A DNA stretch of 64,000 nucleotides from Hyphomicrobiales bacterium. GTDB lineage: Bacteria; Pseudomonadota; Alphaproteobacteria; Rhizobiales; Methyloligellaceae. The first letter of the stretch is position 1. Each line of letters opens with the position of its first letter. Where the stretch lies: positions 1 through 64,000 of the forward strand of contig JANQLP010000118.1 in assembly GCA_028280515.1 (NCBI GenBank). The letters are read 5' to 3'. Below are positions 52,203-60,798 of this stretch, piece after piece. A program made the translations under genes and the position numbers. The notes beneath the pieces were generated by a model, which was not told the DNA's origin, did not search any database, and saw nothing but the letters and a program-made list of their open reading frames with translations.

Positions 52203-53801
52203 ATGAAAACGGCCATTGCGACGCGCCCCCGCCCCTCAAGCCTCAGCCACGTCGGAAAACCGCGATATCTCTTCGTCGCGCTGCTGTCGGCCATTCTGAC
52301 GGTGTTCATCTCAACCGCCGTAACAAGCCCGGCCATCGCCAAGACCGGCGATGGATCGGCGCAAGCCGCCGGCAAACCTAATGCAGGCAAGAAGGCCGCG
52401 AAAAAGAAAAAGGCGGTCAAAAAAGAGGCCGCGAAGACAAAAAGGGCGGCGGCTAAAAAGGCCGCGCAGAATGCGCCGGCCAAAAAGGCGGGAAAGCCAA
52501 AGGCCGCTGATCGGAAGGCAAAGAAAAAGGCGTCCGGGAACAAGGCAAACAAGAAGGTGAAAAACAGGAAAAAGGCCGCGAAGAAGGTCAACAAACCCAA
52601 ACCCGCGGTGAAGAAGACGGTCGTCAAGAAGAAAGCAGTCGTGAAAAAGGCCAAGCCTGCCAAGACGGTGACCGTGCAGAAGAAGGTCACCAAGAAGGCC
52701 GTCACGGTCAAGAACCCGAAGAAGGACAAGAAGAAGGCAGTCACAAAGAAACGCAACAAGAAGGGACCCGCCAAGGCCAAGAAGGCCGCCGCGCACAAAC
52801 AGGCTGTCGCCCGCAAGAAGGAAATCGCGCGCAAGAAGCGCGCCGCCCGCAAAGCGCGTACCAAACAGATCCAGCGTAAGCAGGCGCGCCGCCACGGTCC
52901 CGGGCATGCCTATCCGGAGCCCCGTGGTCACGATGCGCTCGCGGTGATCATCGACGGTGCCGTGCGTGCCATCGAACGGTATAATGACCGCGCAGTCGCC
53001 GGGCATCCCGTCCCTGCGCCCCGGCCCGCCACCCGGCGCCATGTGAAGCAGCTGCCGAACGGCCGCAAACGCATCGTCGTGATCCGTCCCAACGGCGTCC
53101 GTATCGTGACCATCCGGGCGCGCGACGGTGGCATCGTCCGGCGCACACGGCGCACGCCCGACGGCCGCGTGACCGTGCTCATCGACAATCGCCCCGCTTA
53201 CGCCGTTCCGCACTGGCGCCCGCTGCCCGCACCCCTGCCCCCTGTCACACGCTATCCTGGCCGTCAGCCGGCCCTCGATGCCGGACAAGCAAACGCGCAG
53301 GAGCTGGAGCAGGCCCTGACGGCACCGCCGTCCGTGCCGGTCGAGCGAACCTACAGCCTGGAAGAGTTGCGCCAGGACGGGGACTGGCTCGGCCACCTCA
53401 ACCGCGTCGATGTTAAGAGCATCACGTTTGCGACAGGTTCCGCCCACATCGACCACTACGAAATCCCGAAGCTCGCCGAGCTCGCCAGCGCGATGCACAC
53501 GATCATCGTCGACAATCCGCACGAGATCTTCATGGTGTCGGGGCACACGGATCTGGTCGGCGATGAGCTCTCCAATCTTCAGCTCTCGAACGAGCGCGCC
53601 GAAGCCATCGCCGATGCCCTGGTCCGGTTCTACGCGATACCGGAGCAAAACCTGGTGACGCAAGGGTATGGCGAGCGCTACCCGGTTATCCTCACGCCAT
53701 ATGCGGAGCGGCAGAACCGCCGGGTCTCCGTTCAGCGCATCACACCACTGCTGCGTTCGCCCGAACCCGGCACGAGTCAGCTGCCCCCGCACTTGCGCTG
53801 A
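52203..53801 (+). CDS. Lysine-rich OmpA-family protein
   Basis: 532 residues. A hydrophobic signal segment (about 25-44, ending P-A-I-A-K) precedes a 200-residue tract made almost entirely of Lys and Ala with K-K-A-x-K patterns, resembling histone H1 tails. A Pro/Arg-rich linker with R-R-H-V-K-Q-L-P-N-G-R-K and a repeated R-I-V-x-I-R motif follows. The C-terminal OmpA domain has T-F-A-T-G-S-A-H-I, G-H-T-D-L-V-G and L-S-N-E-R-A-E-A-I plus R-Q-N-R-R-V-S-V, the peptidoglycan-binding signature. Probably periplasmic and wall-bound. It lies between flbD and flhA but has no known flagellar counterpart. Confidence 0.82.
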   Translation: MKTAIATRPRPSSLSHVGKPRYLFVALLSAILTVFISTAVTSPAIAKTGDGSAQAAGKPNAGKKAAKKKKAVKKEAAKTKRAAAKKAAQNAPAKKAGKPKAADRKAKKKASGNKANKKVKNRKKAAKKVNKPKPAVKKTVVKKKAVVKKAKPAKTVTVQKKVTKKAVTVKNPKKDKKKAVTKKRNKKGPAKAKKAAAHKQAVARKKEIARKKRAARKARTKQIQRKQARRHGPGHAYPEPRGHDALAVIIDGAVRAIERYNDRAVAGHPVPAPRPATRRHVKQLPNGRKRIVVIRPNGVRIVTIRARDGGIVRRTRRTPDGRVTVLIDNRPAYAVPHWRPLPAPLPPVTRYPGRQPALDAGQANAQELEQALTAPPSVPVERTYSLEELRQDGDWLGHLNRVDVKSITFATGSAHIDHYEIPKLAELASAMHTIIVDNPHEIFMVSGHTDLVGDELSNLQLSNERAEAIADALVRFYAIPEQNLVTQGYGERYPVILTPYAERQNRRVSVQRITPLLRSPEPGTSQLPPHLR

Positions 53802-53847
53802 ACATCTCTGTGGGAGACGGACATATGCGCGAGCAATCCGTCTCCCA

Positions 53848-53863
53848 TTAACTCTCCGCTAAC
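53848..53863 (+). promoter_or_regulatory. CtrA-like box upstream of flhA
   Basis: TTAA-N7-CTAAC, one mismatch to the TTAA-N7-TTAA(C) consensus, 73 bp upstream of the flhA ATG. Caulobacter flhA (flbF) is a CtrA target. Confidence 0.5.
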
Positions 53864-53935
53864 CATATAGGCGGCAAATATTGCCTAGCAGCTTTATCCG
53901 GCCGGTTGTCTCCGGCTGCGGGGAGTTTGTACGGC

Positions 53936-56095
53936 ATGAGCGACACGACGGCGGCGGGACCGGTGCCGAGCACCGAAACGGCAAAACTGGCCCCCGGCCA
54001 ACCGAGCGGAATGTTATCCGGCCTCAGCGATCTGGCCAACGCGGCGCGGCGCGGCGAAATCGGGCTGGCGCTTGGTGTCGTCGCCATCCTGGTTGTGCTC
54101 ATTCTGCCAATGCCGGCAATGATGCTGGATCTGCTCCTTGCGATCTCCATCACGTTCGCGGTTCTGATTCTCATGACGGCGCTGTTCATTCACGCACCGC
54201 TGGAGTTCTCCGCCTTTCCGACGGTCCTGCTGATCGCAACCATGATGCGGCTCGCGCTCAATCTCGCCTCAACGCGGCTGATCCTCACCGACGGACATGA
54301 GGGAACAGACGCGGCCGGCCAGGTCATTCAGGCCTTCGGCAATTTCGTGATGCAGGGCAATTTCGTCATCGGCATCATTGTGTTCGCCATTCTCGTGATC
54401 GTGAACTTCGTGGTCATCACCAAGGGTTCGGGCCGCATCGCGGAAGTCGCCGCACGCTTCACGCTGGACGCCATGCCGGGCAAGCAGATGGCGATCGACG
54501 CCGACCTGTCGGCCGGGCTCATCAACGAGGACGAGGCCCGCGTCCGCCGCAAGAAACTCGAGGATGAATCGTCCTTCTTCGGCGCCATGGACGGTGCCTC
54601 GAAATTCGTACGTGGCGACGCCATCGCCGGCATCCTGATCACCTTCATCAACATCATCGGCGGCATGATCATCGGCGTCGGGCAAAACGGCATGTCGATG
54701 ATGGACGCCGGCCAGACCTATACGTTGCTGACCATCGGTGACGGGCTGGTGTCGCAGATACCGGCCCTCATCGTCTCGACCGCCGCCGGTCTCCTCGTCT
54801 CGAAGGCCGGGGTCGACGGCGCGGCCGACAAGGCACTGGTCAGCCAGCTTTCCGGCTATCCCAAGGCGCTCGGCATGGCCTCGTTCGTGATGGGCGGCAT
54901 GGCGCTGCTACCGGGTATTCCGGTGCTTCCCTTCTTTGCCATGTCGGCGGTCGCCGGAGGACTTGCGTGGCATGCGACCAAGACCAAGAAGGTCAAGGCC
55001 GAAGAGGAGATGGCCGTCCAGCAGGCCGAGACCGAGGCGGCGGAGGAGCCGGTGGAAGAGCCGATCTCCGAAACGCTGCAGATGGACGAGCTGAGAATCG
55101 AACTGGGCTACGGCCTTGTGCCGCTCATCAACGATCCCAAGGGCGACTCCGACAAACTCACCGAGCAGATCAAGGCGCTGCGCCGCCAGCTTGCCGCGGA
55201 GATGGGCTTCGTCATGCCGGCCGTGCGCATTCTCGACAATATGCAACTGCCGGCCAACGACTACATCATCAAGGTCAAGGAGGTCGATTCCGGCCACGGT
55301 ACGCTCTATCCCGAGCAACTTATGGCCATGGATCCCAGGGGCGCACAGATCGAACTTCCCGGCAATCACACCAGCGAGCCGACGTTCGGTCTGCCAGCCA
55401 CGTGGATCGACAACGATTTGCGCGAGGAGGCGACATTCAAGGGCTATACCGTCGTCGATCCGGTGACGGTGATCTCGACCCATCTCACCGAGACCCTCAA
55501 GGCGCACATGCCGGAACTGCTGTCCTACGCGAACATGCAGGACCTGCTCGAAAAACTGCCCGAGAAATCACGCAAGCTGCTCGACGACGTGGTGCCGGGA
55601 CAGATCAGCGCGCCCGCGGTCCTGCGCGTGCTGCAGACCCTGCTGCGCGAGCGCATCTCAATCCGCGATCTTCCGACCATTCTCGAAGCCATCGCCGAGG
55701 CCTCCGGCTTCACCCAGTCGGTCCAGGCGATTACCGAGCATGTGCGCACCCGGCTGGCCCGTCAGATCTGCGCGGCGCATACCGGACCGAGCGGATACCT
55801 GCCGCTGGTCACCCTGTCGCCGCAGTGGGAGCAGGAGTTTGCCGAGAGCCTGATCGGCGATGACGAGGACCGCCAGCTGGCTCTGGTGCCAAGCCGCCTG
55901 CAGGAGTTCATCAAGGATCTGCGCAGGGCCTTTGAGCAGGCGGGAGAACTGGGTGAAGCACCTGTCCTGCTGACCGGACCACACATCCGGCCCTATGTGC
56001 GCCAGATCATCGAGCGGTTCCGGGCCCAGACGCCGGTCCTGTCGCAGCACGAAGTGCATCCGCAGGCGAAGCTCAAGACCGTGGGTCAGGTCTAG
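53936..56095 (+). CDS. flhA: Flagellar biosynthesis protein FlhA
   Basis: 719 residues from the ATG at 53936 (GGGGAG upstream); a TTG at 53906 would add ten unconserved residues. The N-terminal half has about eight membrane helices with the FHIPEP signature region F-T-L-D-A-M-P-G-K-Q-M-A-I-D-A-D-L and the loop I-N-E-D-E-A-R-V-R-R-K. The cytoplasmic export-gate domain starts near 370 with a linker rich in Glu. FlhA forms the nonameric export gate ring. It has its own promoter region with a CtrA-like box. Confidence 0.96.
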   Translation: MSDTTAAGPVPSTETAKLAPGQPSGMLSGLSDLANAARRGEIGLALGVVAILVVLILPMPAMMLDLLLAISITFAVLILMTALFIHAPLEFSAFPTVLLIATMMRLALNLASTRLILTDGHEGTDAAGQVIQAFGNFVMQGNFVIGIIVFAILVIVNFVVITKGSGRIAEVAARFTLDAMPGKQMAIDADLSAGLINEDEARVRRKKLEDESSFFGAMDGASKFVRGDAIAGILITFINIIGGMIIGVGQNGMSMMDAGQTYTLLTIGDGLVSQIPALIVSTAAGLLVSKAGVDGAADKALVSQLSGYPKALGMASFVMGGMALLPGIPVLPFFAMSAVAGGLAWHATKTKKVKAEEEMAVQQAETEAAEEPVEEPISETLQMDELRIELGYGLVPLINDPKGDSDKLTEQIKALRRQLAAEMGFVMPAVRILDNMQLPANDYIIKVKEVDSGHGTLYPEQLMAMDPRGAQIELPGNHTSEPTFGLPATWIDNDLREEATFKGYTVVDPVTVISTHLTETLKAHMPELLSYANMQDLLEKLPEKSRKLLDDVVPGQISAPAVLRVLQTLLRERISIRDLPTILEAIAEASGFTQSVQAITEHVRTRLARQICAAHTGPSGYLPLVTLSPQWEQEFAESLIGDDEDRQLALVPSRLQEFIKDLRRAFEQAGELGEAPVLLTGPHIRPYVRQIIERFRAQTPVLSQHEVHPQAKLKTVGQV

Positions 56096-56141
56096 AGCCG
56101 GAAGCCGGAGAAGTCGAAATCTCAGAAAACGTGGCGGTGCT

Positions 56142-56627
56142 TCACGCCAGGCTGGTCGAACCTGCCGGCGTCAGTTTCGGTGGCCCAACGCTTTCCGTTT
56201 CCGAAGGTTCCTTCGGTTTGACCCGCGCCTCCTCGGTCATGCTTCGCATGCTCGCCTTCTCTTCCTTGGCCTTTTCCGTCTTGGGCCCTTTTTTGGCCTC
56301 CGGCTCCTCTTTCTGAATGGAGCGGCCGGCAAAATGCCCGCCCTGATCGACGATCAGGGTGTCGTACTGAATATCGCCGATGATACGGGCCCCCGATTTC
56401 AGGTGCAGCTTCGAGCAATACACCGGTCCGTCCACGGTCCCGGCGACAATGACACTGTCAGCCGAAACCTTGCCGTTCACCTGCCCCGAATTGGAGATGA
56501 ACACGGATGCGCACTCGACATCGCCATTGACGGTGCCGTTGACCTCCAGCAAACCCTTTGCCGACACGCCTCCGCCGATTTCCGACCCCTTCGCGATGAG
56601 CGTGAGCGGGCGCCGCCGTCCAAACAT
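56142..56627 (-). CDS. Bactofilin
   Basis: 161 residues. A right-handed beta-helix bactofilin (DUF583) core covers 8-105: A-K-G-S-E-I-G-G-G-V-S-A-K-G-L-L-E-V-N-G-T-V-N-G-D-V style rungs of G-x-V-x-G-D pattern, ending D-Q-G-G-H-F-A-G. The C-terminal 50 residues are Lys/Glu-rich and disordered. It should polymerise into cytoplasmic filaments. It lies 79 bp downstream of the bactofilin-PBP fusion on the same strand, so both may be transcribed together and could copolymerise. Confidence 0.92.
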   Translation of the reverse strand: MFGRRRPLTLIAKGSEIGGGVSAKGLLEVNGTVNGDVECASVFISNSGQVNGKVSADSVIVAGTVDGPVYCSKLHLKSGARIIGDIQYDTLIVDQGGHFAGRSIQKEEPEAKKGPKTEKAKEEKASMRSMTEEARVKPKEPSETESVGPPKLTPAGSTSLA

Positions 56628-56706
56628 TTCTGCACTCTCCCTCTTTATTGTTTTGCCGCAATCAATCCCGGCATCAATCCGTGCGTTCAGACTTCAACCG
56701 GCGACA

Positions 56707-59325
56707 TCAATTCTGGTTCGAAAACGGGTCCCACGAACCACTCGATCGCCGGTGACGCCGGACCTTCCGCATTCCAGGATGGGCCTGCCGAACACCGGGG
56801 TAGCCTTGCCGATAGCCCGGATAGCCCTGCCGATAACCGGGATAACGTTGCCCGTAGCCCGGGTATCTTCCGCCATATGGCCGTCCGATCAACATCGCAT
56901 TGCCGTAATACGCTCCCGAGCCGTACCCTGATGCATACATGTAGTCCTGGCTGAGCAGCATAGACATCAATGTGGCGGACTGATAGCCGTTCGAGCGCCT
57001 GCTCGAAGATTTCGCCTCGAATGCCGCTATTTGTGTCGGCGCCCTGCGCGACTTGCGGTCGATGCGAAGCGCTTCGGAGACAAAGGCTTTCCAGATCTGG
57101 GCCGGGAGATTTCCGCCCGTCACCCGCCGCATCGGCGTGTTGTCGTCATTTCCGACCCAGACGCCAACCACCAGGTTACCGGCAAAACCGACGAACCATG
57201 CGTCGCGATAGTTCTGGCTGGTGCCGGTTTTTCCATATGACGGTATCGACAGGCGCGCGGCCCGCCCCGTACCGGCCTGAACAGTCGCCTCCAGGAACTG
57301 CCGCATGGTCGCGCCTTCCATCAGCTTCCAGCGGCCCGCGCCGCTCGGCGGCAGTCCCGCGCGCGACGTCTGATCGCCCTTTGCAACAACACCCCAAGGC
57401 TTGATCGGATACGCGTTCGCCGCGAAAGCCGCGTAGGCCGACGTCAGATCCAGCAGGGTTACCTCGGATGTGCCCAGCGCGATGCTGGGGTGCTCGTCGG
57501 AGATTGTCGTTGTGATGCCGAGATCGCGCGCCGCAAGTGCCACCTGCCGTGGCCCCACCGCCTGCGTCAGCCGGACCGATACCGTGTTGATGGACGAGGA
57601 GAACGCGCGCCTGAGCGGCATGATACCGCGATATCTGCCATCATAGTTCCGCGGGCTCCAGTCGCCGATGGTGATCGGCTCGTCCGCGACCAGCATGTCC
57701 GGGCGTCCGCCGGCTCGGGCCGCGGCCAGATAGACGAATGCCTTGAACGAGGATCCCGGCTGGCGCAGCGCCTGGCTCGCCCGGTTGAACTGGCTGTCCT
57801 CGTATTTCCTGCCGCCGACCATAGCGAGCACGCGGCCATCGGGCCGCATGGCGACCAACGCCGCCTGCCCGGCGCGAAGCCGGCGTGAGAACTTGTTGAG
57901 CCTCTGACCGACGACGGCATCGGCCACCCGTTGCAGCCTCGGATCGAATCCGGTCCGGATGGGCAGCGGCGGGAGACCGCCTCCTTGTTCCACCTTCGTG
58001 GTATCCGCGATCCAGTCCGCATAAAACGCGCCGAACGTTCGGCGTTTCGTGTTCTTCGTCTTTGCCGGCTTCATCTCGGCGCGCTTGTCCGCGTCGAGGC
58101 GGCCATAGTCCACCATTGCGTCCAGCACACGCGCCTCGCGCGTCCGAAGCGCTTCCTTGTCATGGGCGAGCTGGCTCGGCGACTTCAGAAGCGCCACCAG
58201 CATTGCGGACTGGGGAATCGTCAGTTCGGAGACACCGCGTTTGAAGTAGTGACGCGCGGCAGCGCGCAGTCCGAAGCAGCCTTCCCCGAAATAGGCGCGG
58301 CTGAGGTAGCGCTCGAGGATTTCACGCTTTGAGAGCGCCGCCTCGAGGCGCAACACGGCAACCGCCTCCTTCATCTTGCGCTCAAAAGATTTCTCGGAGG
58401 ACAGGTACGAGATTTTGGCAAGTTGCTGCGTGATCGTGCTGCCGCCCTGGACGATCTTGCCGGCCGCATAGTTGGACTTGGCCGCACGGACGATGCCGAT
58501 GGGGTCGATCCCGAAATGCACAAAGAAGCGCCGGTCCTCCGTCGCGAGAAGCGCGTCGACGAAGTGCTCGGGCAATTCATCGAGGCTGACCGACGCATCG
58601 ACGCATCCGCCGCGCCGGGCAAACGGTTTTCCCTTGGCATCCAGCAGGATCAGTTCCCGGTCGGAGGGCACCTCCAACGTCTTCGCGAGCGGATAGGTGC
58701 GCGCGGGATCCGGTTCATAGGCGCGCGCCGCGACAAAAAGCGCGAGTGCGGCGATGATTGTGAGATTGGTGACTGGAGAAAGGACGTGGAACTTGTAGCG
58801 GCGGAACGGTTTGGGCTTTTCGGACCGGACAAGGAGGCCGGGCGGCGCATCTGGATGGACGCTGGTGGCCGATTTTCGGCGCAGAGCCATACGGCGCACA
58901 ATCTGGCGCGCCCGGTGCCAAGCCGCCCGGGCCAAACCGGGCAGATCAGGTGAAGCAGGTGTGATGCCGGCGGACTGCTCTTCCGATGCCGCGTCTTCAC
59001 CACGCGATTTGCCGCGAAACAACGAGAGAATGGCGCGTCTAGCGGACAGCATACGCGTCTGAAGGCCTTCGAACATAGCTTCCTCCACACCCCGCGTTAC
59101 CGCCGCCGACGCCTCGGCTGGAGACGAGACGCCTTTCAGAACCGCACCCTGTTCAACTGTCAATTGGTGATGAGAGATGTCTCCTTCAACCACAGCGCCG
59201 TTTTTTAGCAGGATATCGCAGCTCTCGATCGAACCGCAAATACGGCCGAAGACCACCACGCACTCGGCGGTCACATCGCCCACGATCTCGCCTCCCCTGG
59301 TCAGCAGAAGCGAACCGCATTCCAA
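56707..59325 (-). CDS. Bactofilin domain fused to class A penicillin-binding protein
   Basis: 872 residues counted from the TTG at 59325. Residues 1-65 are bactofilin beta-helix rungs (G-G-E-I-V-G-D-V-T-A, N-G-A-V-V-E-G-D-I-S), a basic linker reaches 180, one membrane helix is 186-202. The glycosyltransferase-51 domain has A-T-E-D-R-R-F-F (261-268) and G-G-S-T-I-T-Q-Q-L-A-K (294-304). The transpeptidase has SxxK at 525-528, SxN at 578-580 and K-T-G at 699-701. So both peptidoglycan activities should work, with the bactofilin part in the cytoplasm. About 34 more bactofilin codons continue in frame upstream to an ATA at 59427 without ATG, GTG or TTG, so the true start is unclear. Confidence 0.88.
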   Translation of the reverse strand: MECGSLLLTRGGEIVGDVTAECVVVFGRICGSIESCDILLKNGAVVEGDISHHQLTVEQGAVLKGVSSPAEASAAVTRGVEEAMFEGLQTRMLSARRAILSLFRGKSRGEDAASEEQSAGITPASPDLPGLARAAWHRARQIVRRMALRRKSATSVHPDAPPGLLVRSEKPKPFRRYKFHVLSPVTNLTIIAALALFVAARAYEPDPARTYPLAKTLEVPSDRELILLDAKGKPFARRGGCVDASVSLDELPEHFVDALLATEDRRFFVHFGIDPIGIVRAAKSNYAAGKIVQGGSTITQQLAKISYLSSEKSFERKMKEAVAVLRLEAALSKREILERYLSRAYFGEGCFGLRAAARHYFKRGVSELTIPQSAMLVALLKSPSQLAHDKEALRTREARVLDAMVDYGRLDADKRAEMKPAKTKNTKRRTFGAFYADWIADTTKVEQGGGLPPLPIRTGFDPRLQRVADAVVGQRLNKFSRRLRAGQAALVAMRPDGRVLAMVGGRKYEDSQFNRASQALRQPGSSFKAFVYLAAARAGGRPDMLVADEPITIGDWSPRNYDGRYRGIMPLRRAFSSSINTVSVRLTQAVGPRQVALAARDLGITTTISDEHPSIALGTSEVTLLDLTSAYAAFAANAYPIKPWGVVAKGDQTSRAGLPPSGAGRWKLMEGATMRQFLEATVQAGTGRAARLSIPSYGKTGTSQNYRDAWFVGFAGNLVVGVWVGNDDNTPMRRVTGGNLPAQIWKAFVSEALRIDRKSRRAPTQIAAFEAKSSSRRSNGYQSATLMSMLLSQDYMYASGYGSGAYYGNAMLIGRPYGGRYPGYGQRYPGYRQGYPGYRQGYPGVRQAHPGMRKVRRHRRSSGSWDPFSNQN
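56764..56868 (-). repeat. Five 7-residue (21-bp) tandem repeats in the PBP C-terminus
   Basis: Residues 820-854 are R-Y-P-G-Y-G-Q, R-Y-P-G-Y-R-Q, G-Y-P-G-Y-R-Q, G-Y-P-G-V-R-Q, A-H-P-G-M-R-K. A Tyr/Gly/Pro-rich periplasmic tail of this kind may bind wall or other proteins. The 21-bp DNA units are closely similar, which suggests recent slippage and possible length variation between strains. Confidence 0.9.
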
Positions 59326-59641
59326 ATCGCCCTGGACTTTGCCTTCGACCTTGACGTCGCCTGTGAACCTGGCGTCGCCACAGACCGTGGTGTCCGAACC
59401 AACGACGGATGCAAGCCGTGTTCTTATCGCCGCCCCCCAATGACCAACTCGTACGCCAGGGCAATACGTGCTGCCGCGCCCTTGTCCGGAGTTGGCGGAG
59501 ATGACCGGCCAACAGACGGCTTTGATCGCCCGTTGAGCTTAAGCCTTGCGCAAATTGCGAACAAGCAAAACCACGCTGAAAACATGAGATTTGTGCCAAA
59601 AAACTGCCAGAATGCCAGTCGTGCCGGCAATTCGCGCGCAA
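59326..59641. other. Spacer upstream of the fusion gene; holds its N-terminal bactofilin codons
   Basis: The first ~100 bp (59326-59427) are in frame with the fusion protein and encode bactofilin rungs such as V-V-G-S-D-T-T-V-C-G-D and F-T-G-D-V-K-V-E-G-K. A six-G run at about 59433-59438 lies just before the ATA and could act as ribosome site. The rest to the lipoprotein gene (59439-59641) is lower in GC and shows no gene. Confidence 0.6.
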
Positions 59642-60148
59642 TTACTGGACAATGCGCGGTCCGGACACTGAGCCCCGGGGACCGCCGGAGGCTTGCACGG
59701 GGCCGTCGCAATTGGGCCCGCCTTGCGCCCAGTATCCGACGTCGGAGACGAGCTTCTGGCCCAGCGCATAGGGCAAGCGCTGGTTCTCGGCGTTGATCTT
59801 CGTGCCGCCGCGCACGGGCTCGAAATCGATCGAAAACGCCTTCAGGCCGCGTTTGCGATCCGGTGTCTCGTCGTAGATGACGATCTTGGTCACCTTGGCG
59901 CCGGTGGTCGCGGCACCCGCCTCGCCACGAAACACGTGCTTTGTCAGAACCGGCGACGACGGATTGAACCAGCAGGCGCGCACCTGGCGGGCAACATGGC
60001 TATAGAGCTGCACCGGCGTGTTGCCCTTGACAATTGTCGTCGGGCCCCGCGAGACCGTTCCGCCGCCGCCTGCGCCGCTTGTGGCACCGCAGGCCGACAA
60101 CGCAATGGCTGCGGCGATCAATGCCGCCGGTCTGAGTGTCTTCATCAT
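59642..60148 (-). CDS. Putative lipoprotein, function unknown
   Basis: 168 residues with a lipoprotein signal peptide: basic start M-M-K-T-L-R, hydrophobic A-L-I-A-A-A-I-A-L and lipobox A-L-S-A-C at about 16-20. The mature part has V-R-A-C-W-F-N-P and I-V-I-Y-D-E-T-P-D-R-K-R-G-L-K-A-F-S-I-D-F, resembling an uncharacterised alphaproteobacterial family. No catalytic motif is seen. It is transcribed away from yajQ's end on the same strand, with 63 bp between. Confidence 0.75.
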   Translation of the reverse strand: MMKTLRPAALIAAAIALSACGATSGAGGGGTVSRGPTTIVKGNTPVQLYSHVARQVRACWFNPSSPVLTKHVFRGEAGAATTGAKVTKIVIYDETPDRKRGLKAFSIDFEPVRGGTKINAENQRLPYALGQKLVSDVGYWAQGGPNCDGPVQASGGPRGSVSGPRIVQ

Positions 60149-60211
60149 CCAAAAAAAGCCCCTCGAGAGCGAACAGTCTACCGCACGTGCGGACGGCTCC
60201 GGAATTCACAT

Positions 60212-60697
60212 TCAATCCCGCATGTTCACAAACTGGAGCGGGACGTCGCTTTTCAGGCCTTTCACGTGTGTGATTGCCGCTTGGAGATCGTCACGCTTCT
60301 TGCCCGTCACCCTCAGCTCATCGCCCTGTATCGCAACCTGGACTTTGAGCTTGGCGCCCTTGAGTTCCTTGACCAGCTTTTTGGCCAAATCTCGGTCGAT
60401 CCCTTGCCGCACAATGACCTTTTGCCGGACGGCCTGGCCGGCGGCCGGCTCCTCCGCCTGATAGTCGAGCACGCCTGCGTCGACCTTGCGGCGCGCCAGG
60501 TGGCCCTGAAGCATCTCGCGCATCTGCCTGAGTTTCAGCTCATCATCCGCGTGAAAGGTGATCTCGGCGTCACTGCGCTCGATCCGGCAATTGGAGCCCT
60601 TGAAGTCGTAGCGCTGCTCCATTTCGCGTTCCATGTTGGCAATAGCATTCGCAACTTCGTTCAAATCCGTTTTCGAAACAATATCAAAGGATGGCAT
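60212..60697 (-). CDS. yajQ: YajQ family nucleotide-binding protein
   Basis: 161 residues starting M-P-S-F-D-I-V-S-K-T-D-L-N-E-V, the standard YajQ N-terminus, with Y-D-F-K-G-S, I-R-x-L-V-K-E-L-K-G-A-K-L-K-V-Q-V and the terminal L-K-S-D-V-P-L-Q-F-V-N-M/F-R-D. Two RNP-like domains; Xanthomonas YajQ binds cyclic di-GMP. The ATG at 60697 was chosen over an upstream one four codons earlier for this match. Confidence 0.94.
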   Translation of the reverse strand: MPSFDIVSKTDLNEVANAIANMEREMEQRYDFKGSNCRIERSDAEITFHADDELKLRQMREMLQGHLARRKVDAGVLDYQAEEPAAGQAVRQKVIVRQGIDRDLAKKLVKELKGAKLKVQVAIQGDELRVTGKKRDDLQAAITHVKGLKSDVPLQFVNMRD

Positions 60698-60798
60698 GAT
60701 CAAACCCAATCAACCCGCGCCGCTCGGGCCGGCAAGAAACCTGACTCCGCGCTTACCCACGTCCCGGACGTTTTGCAAGATGAAAGGACCTCGCGACA

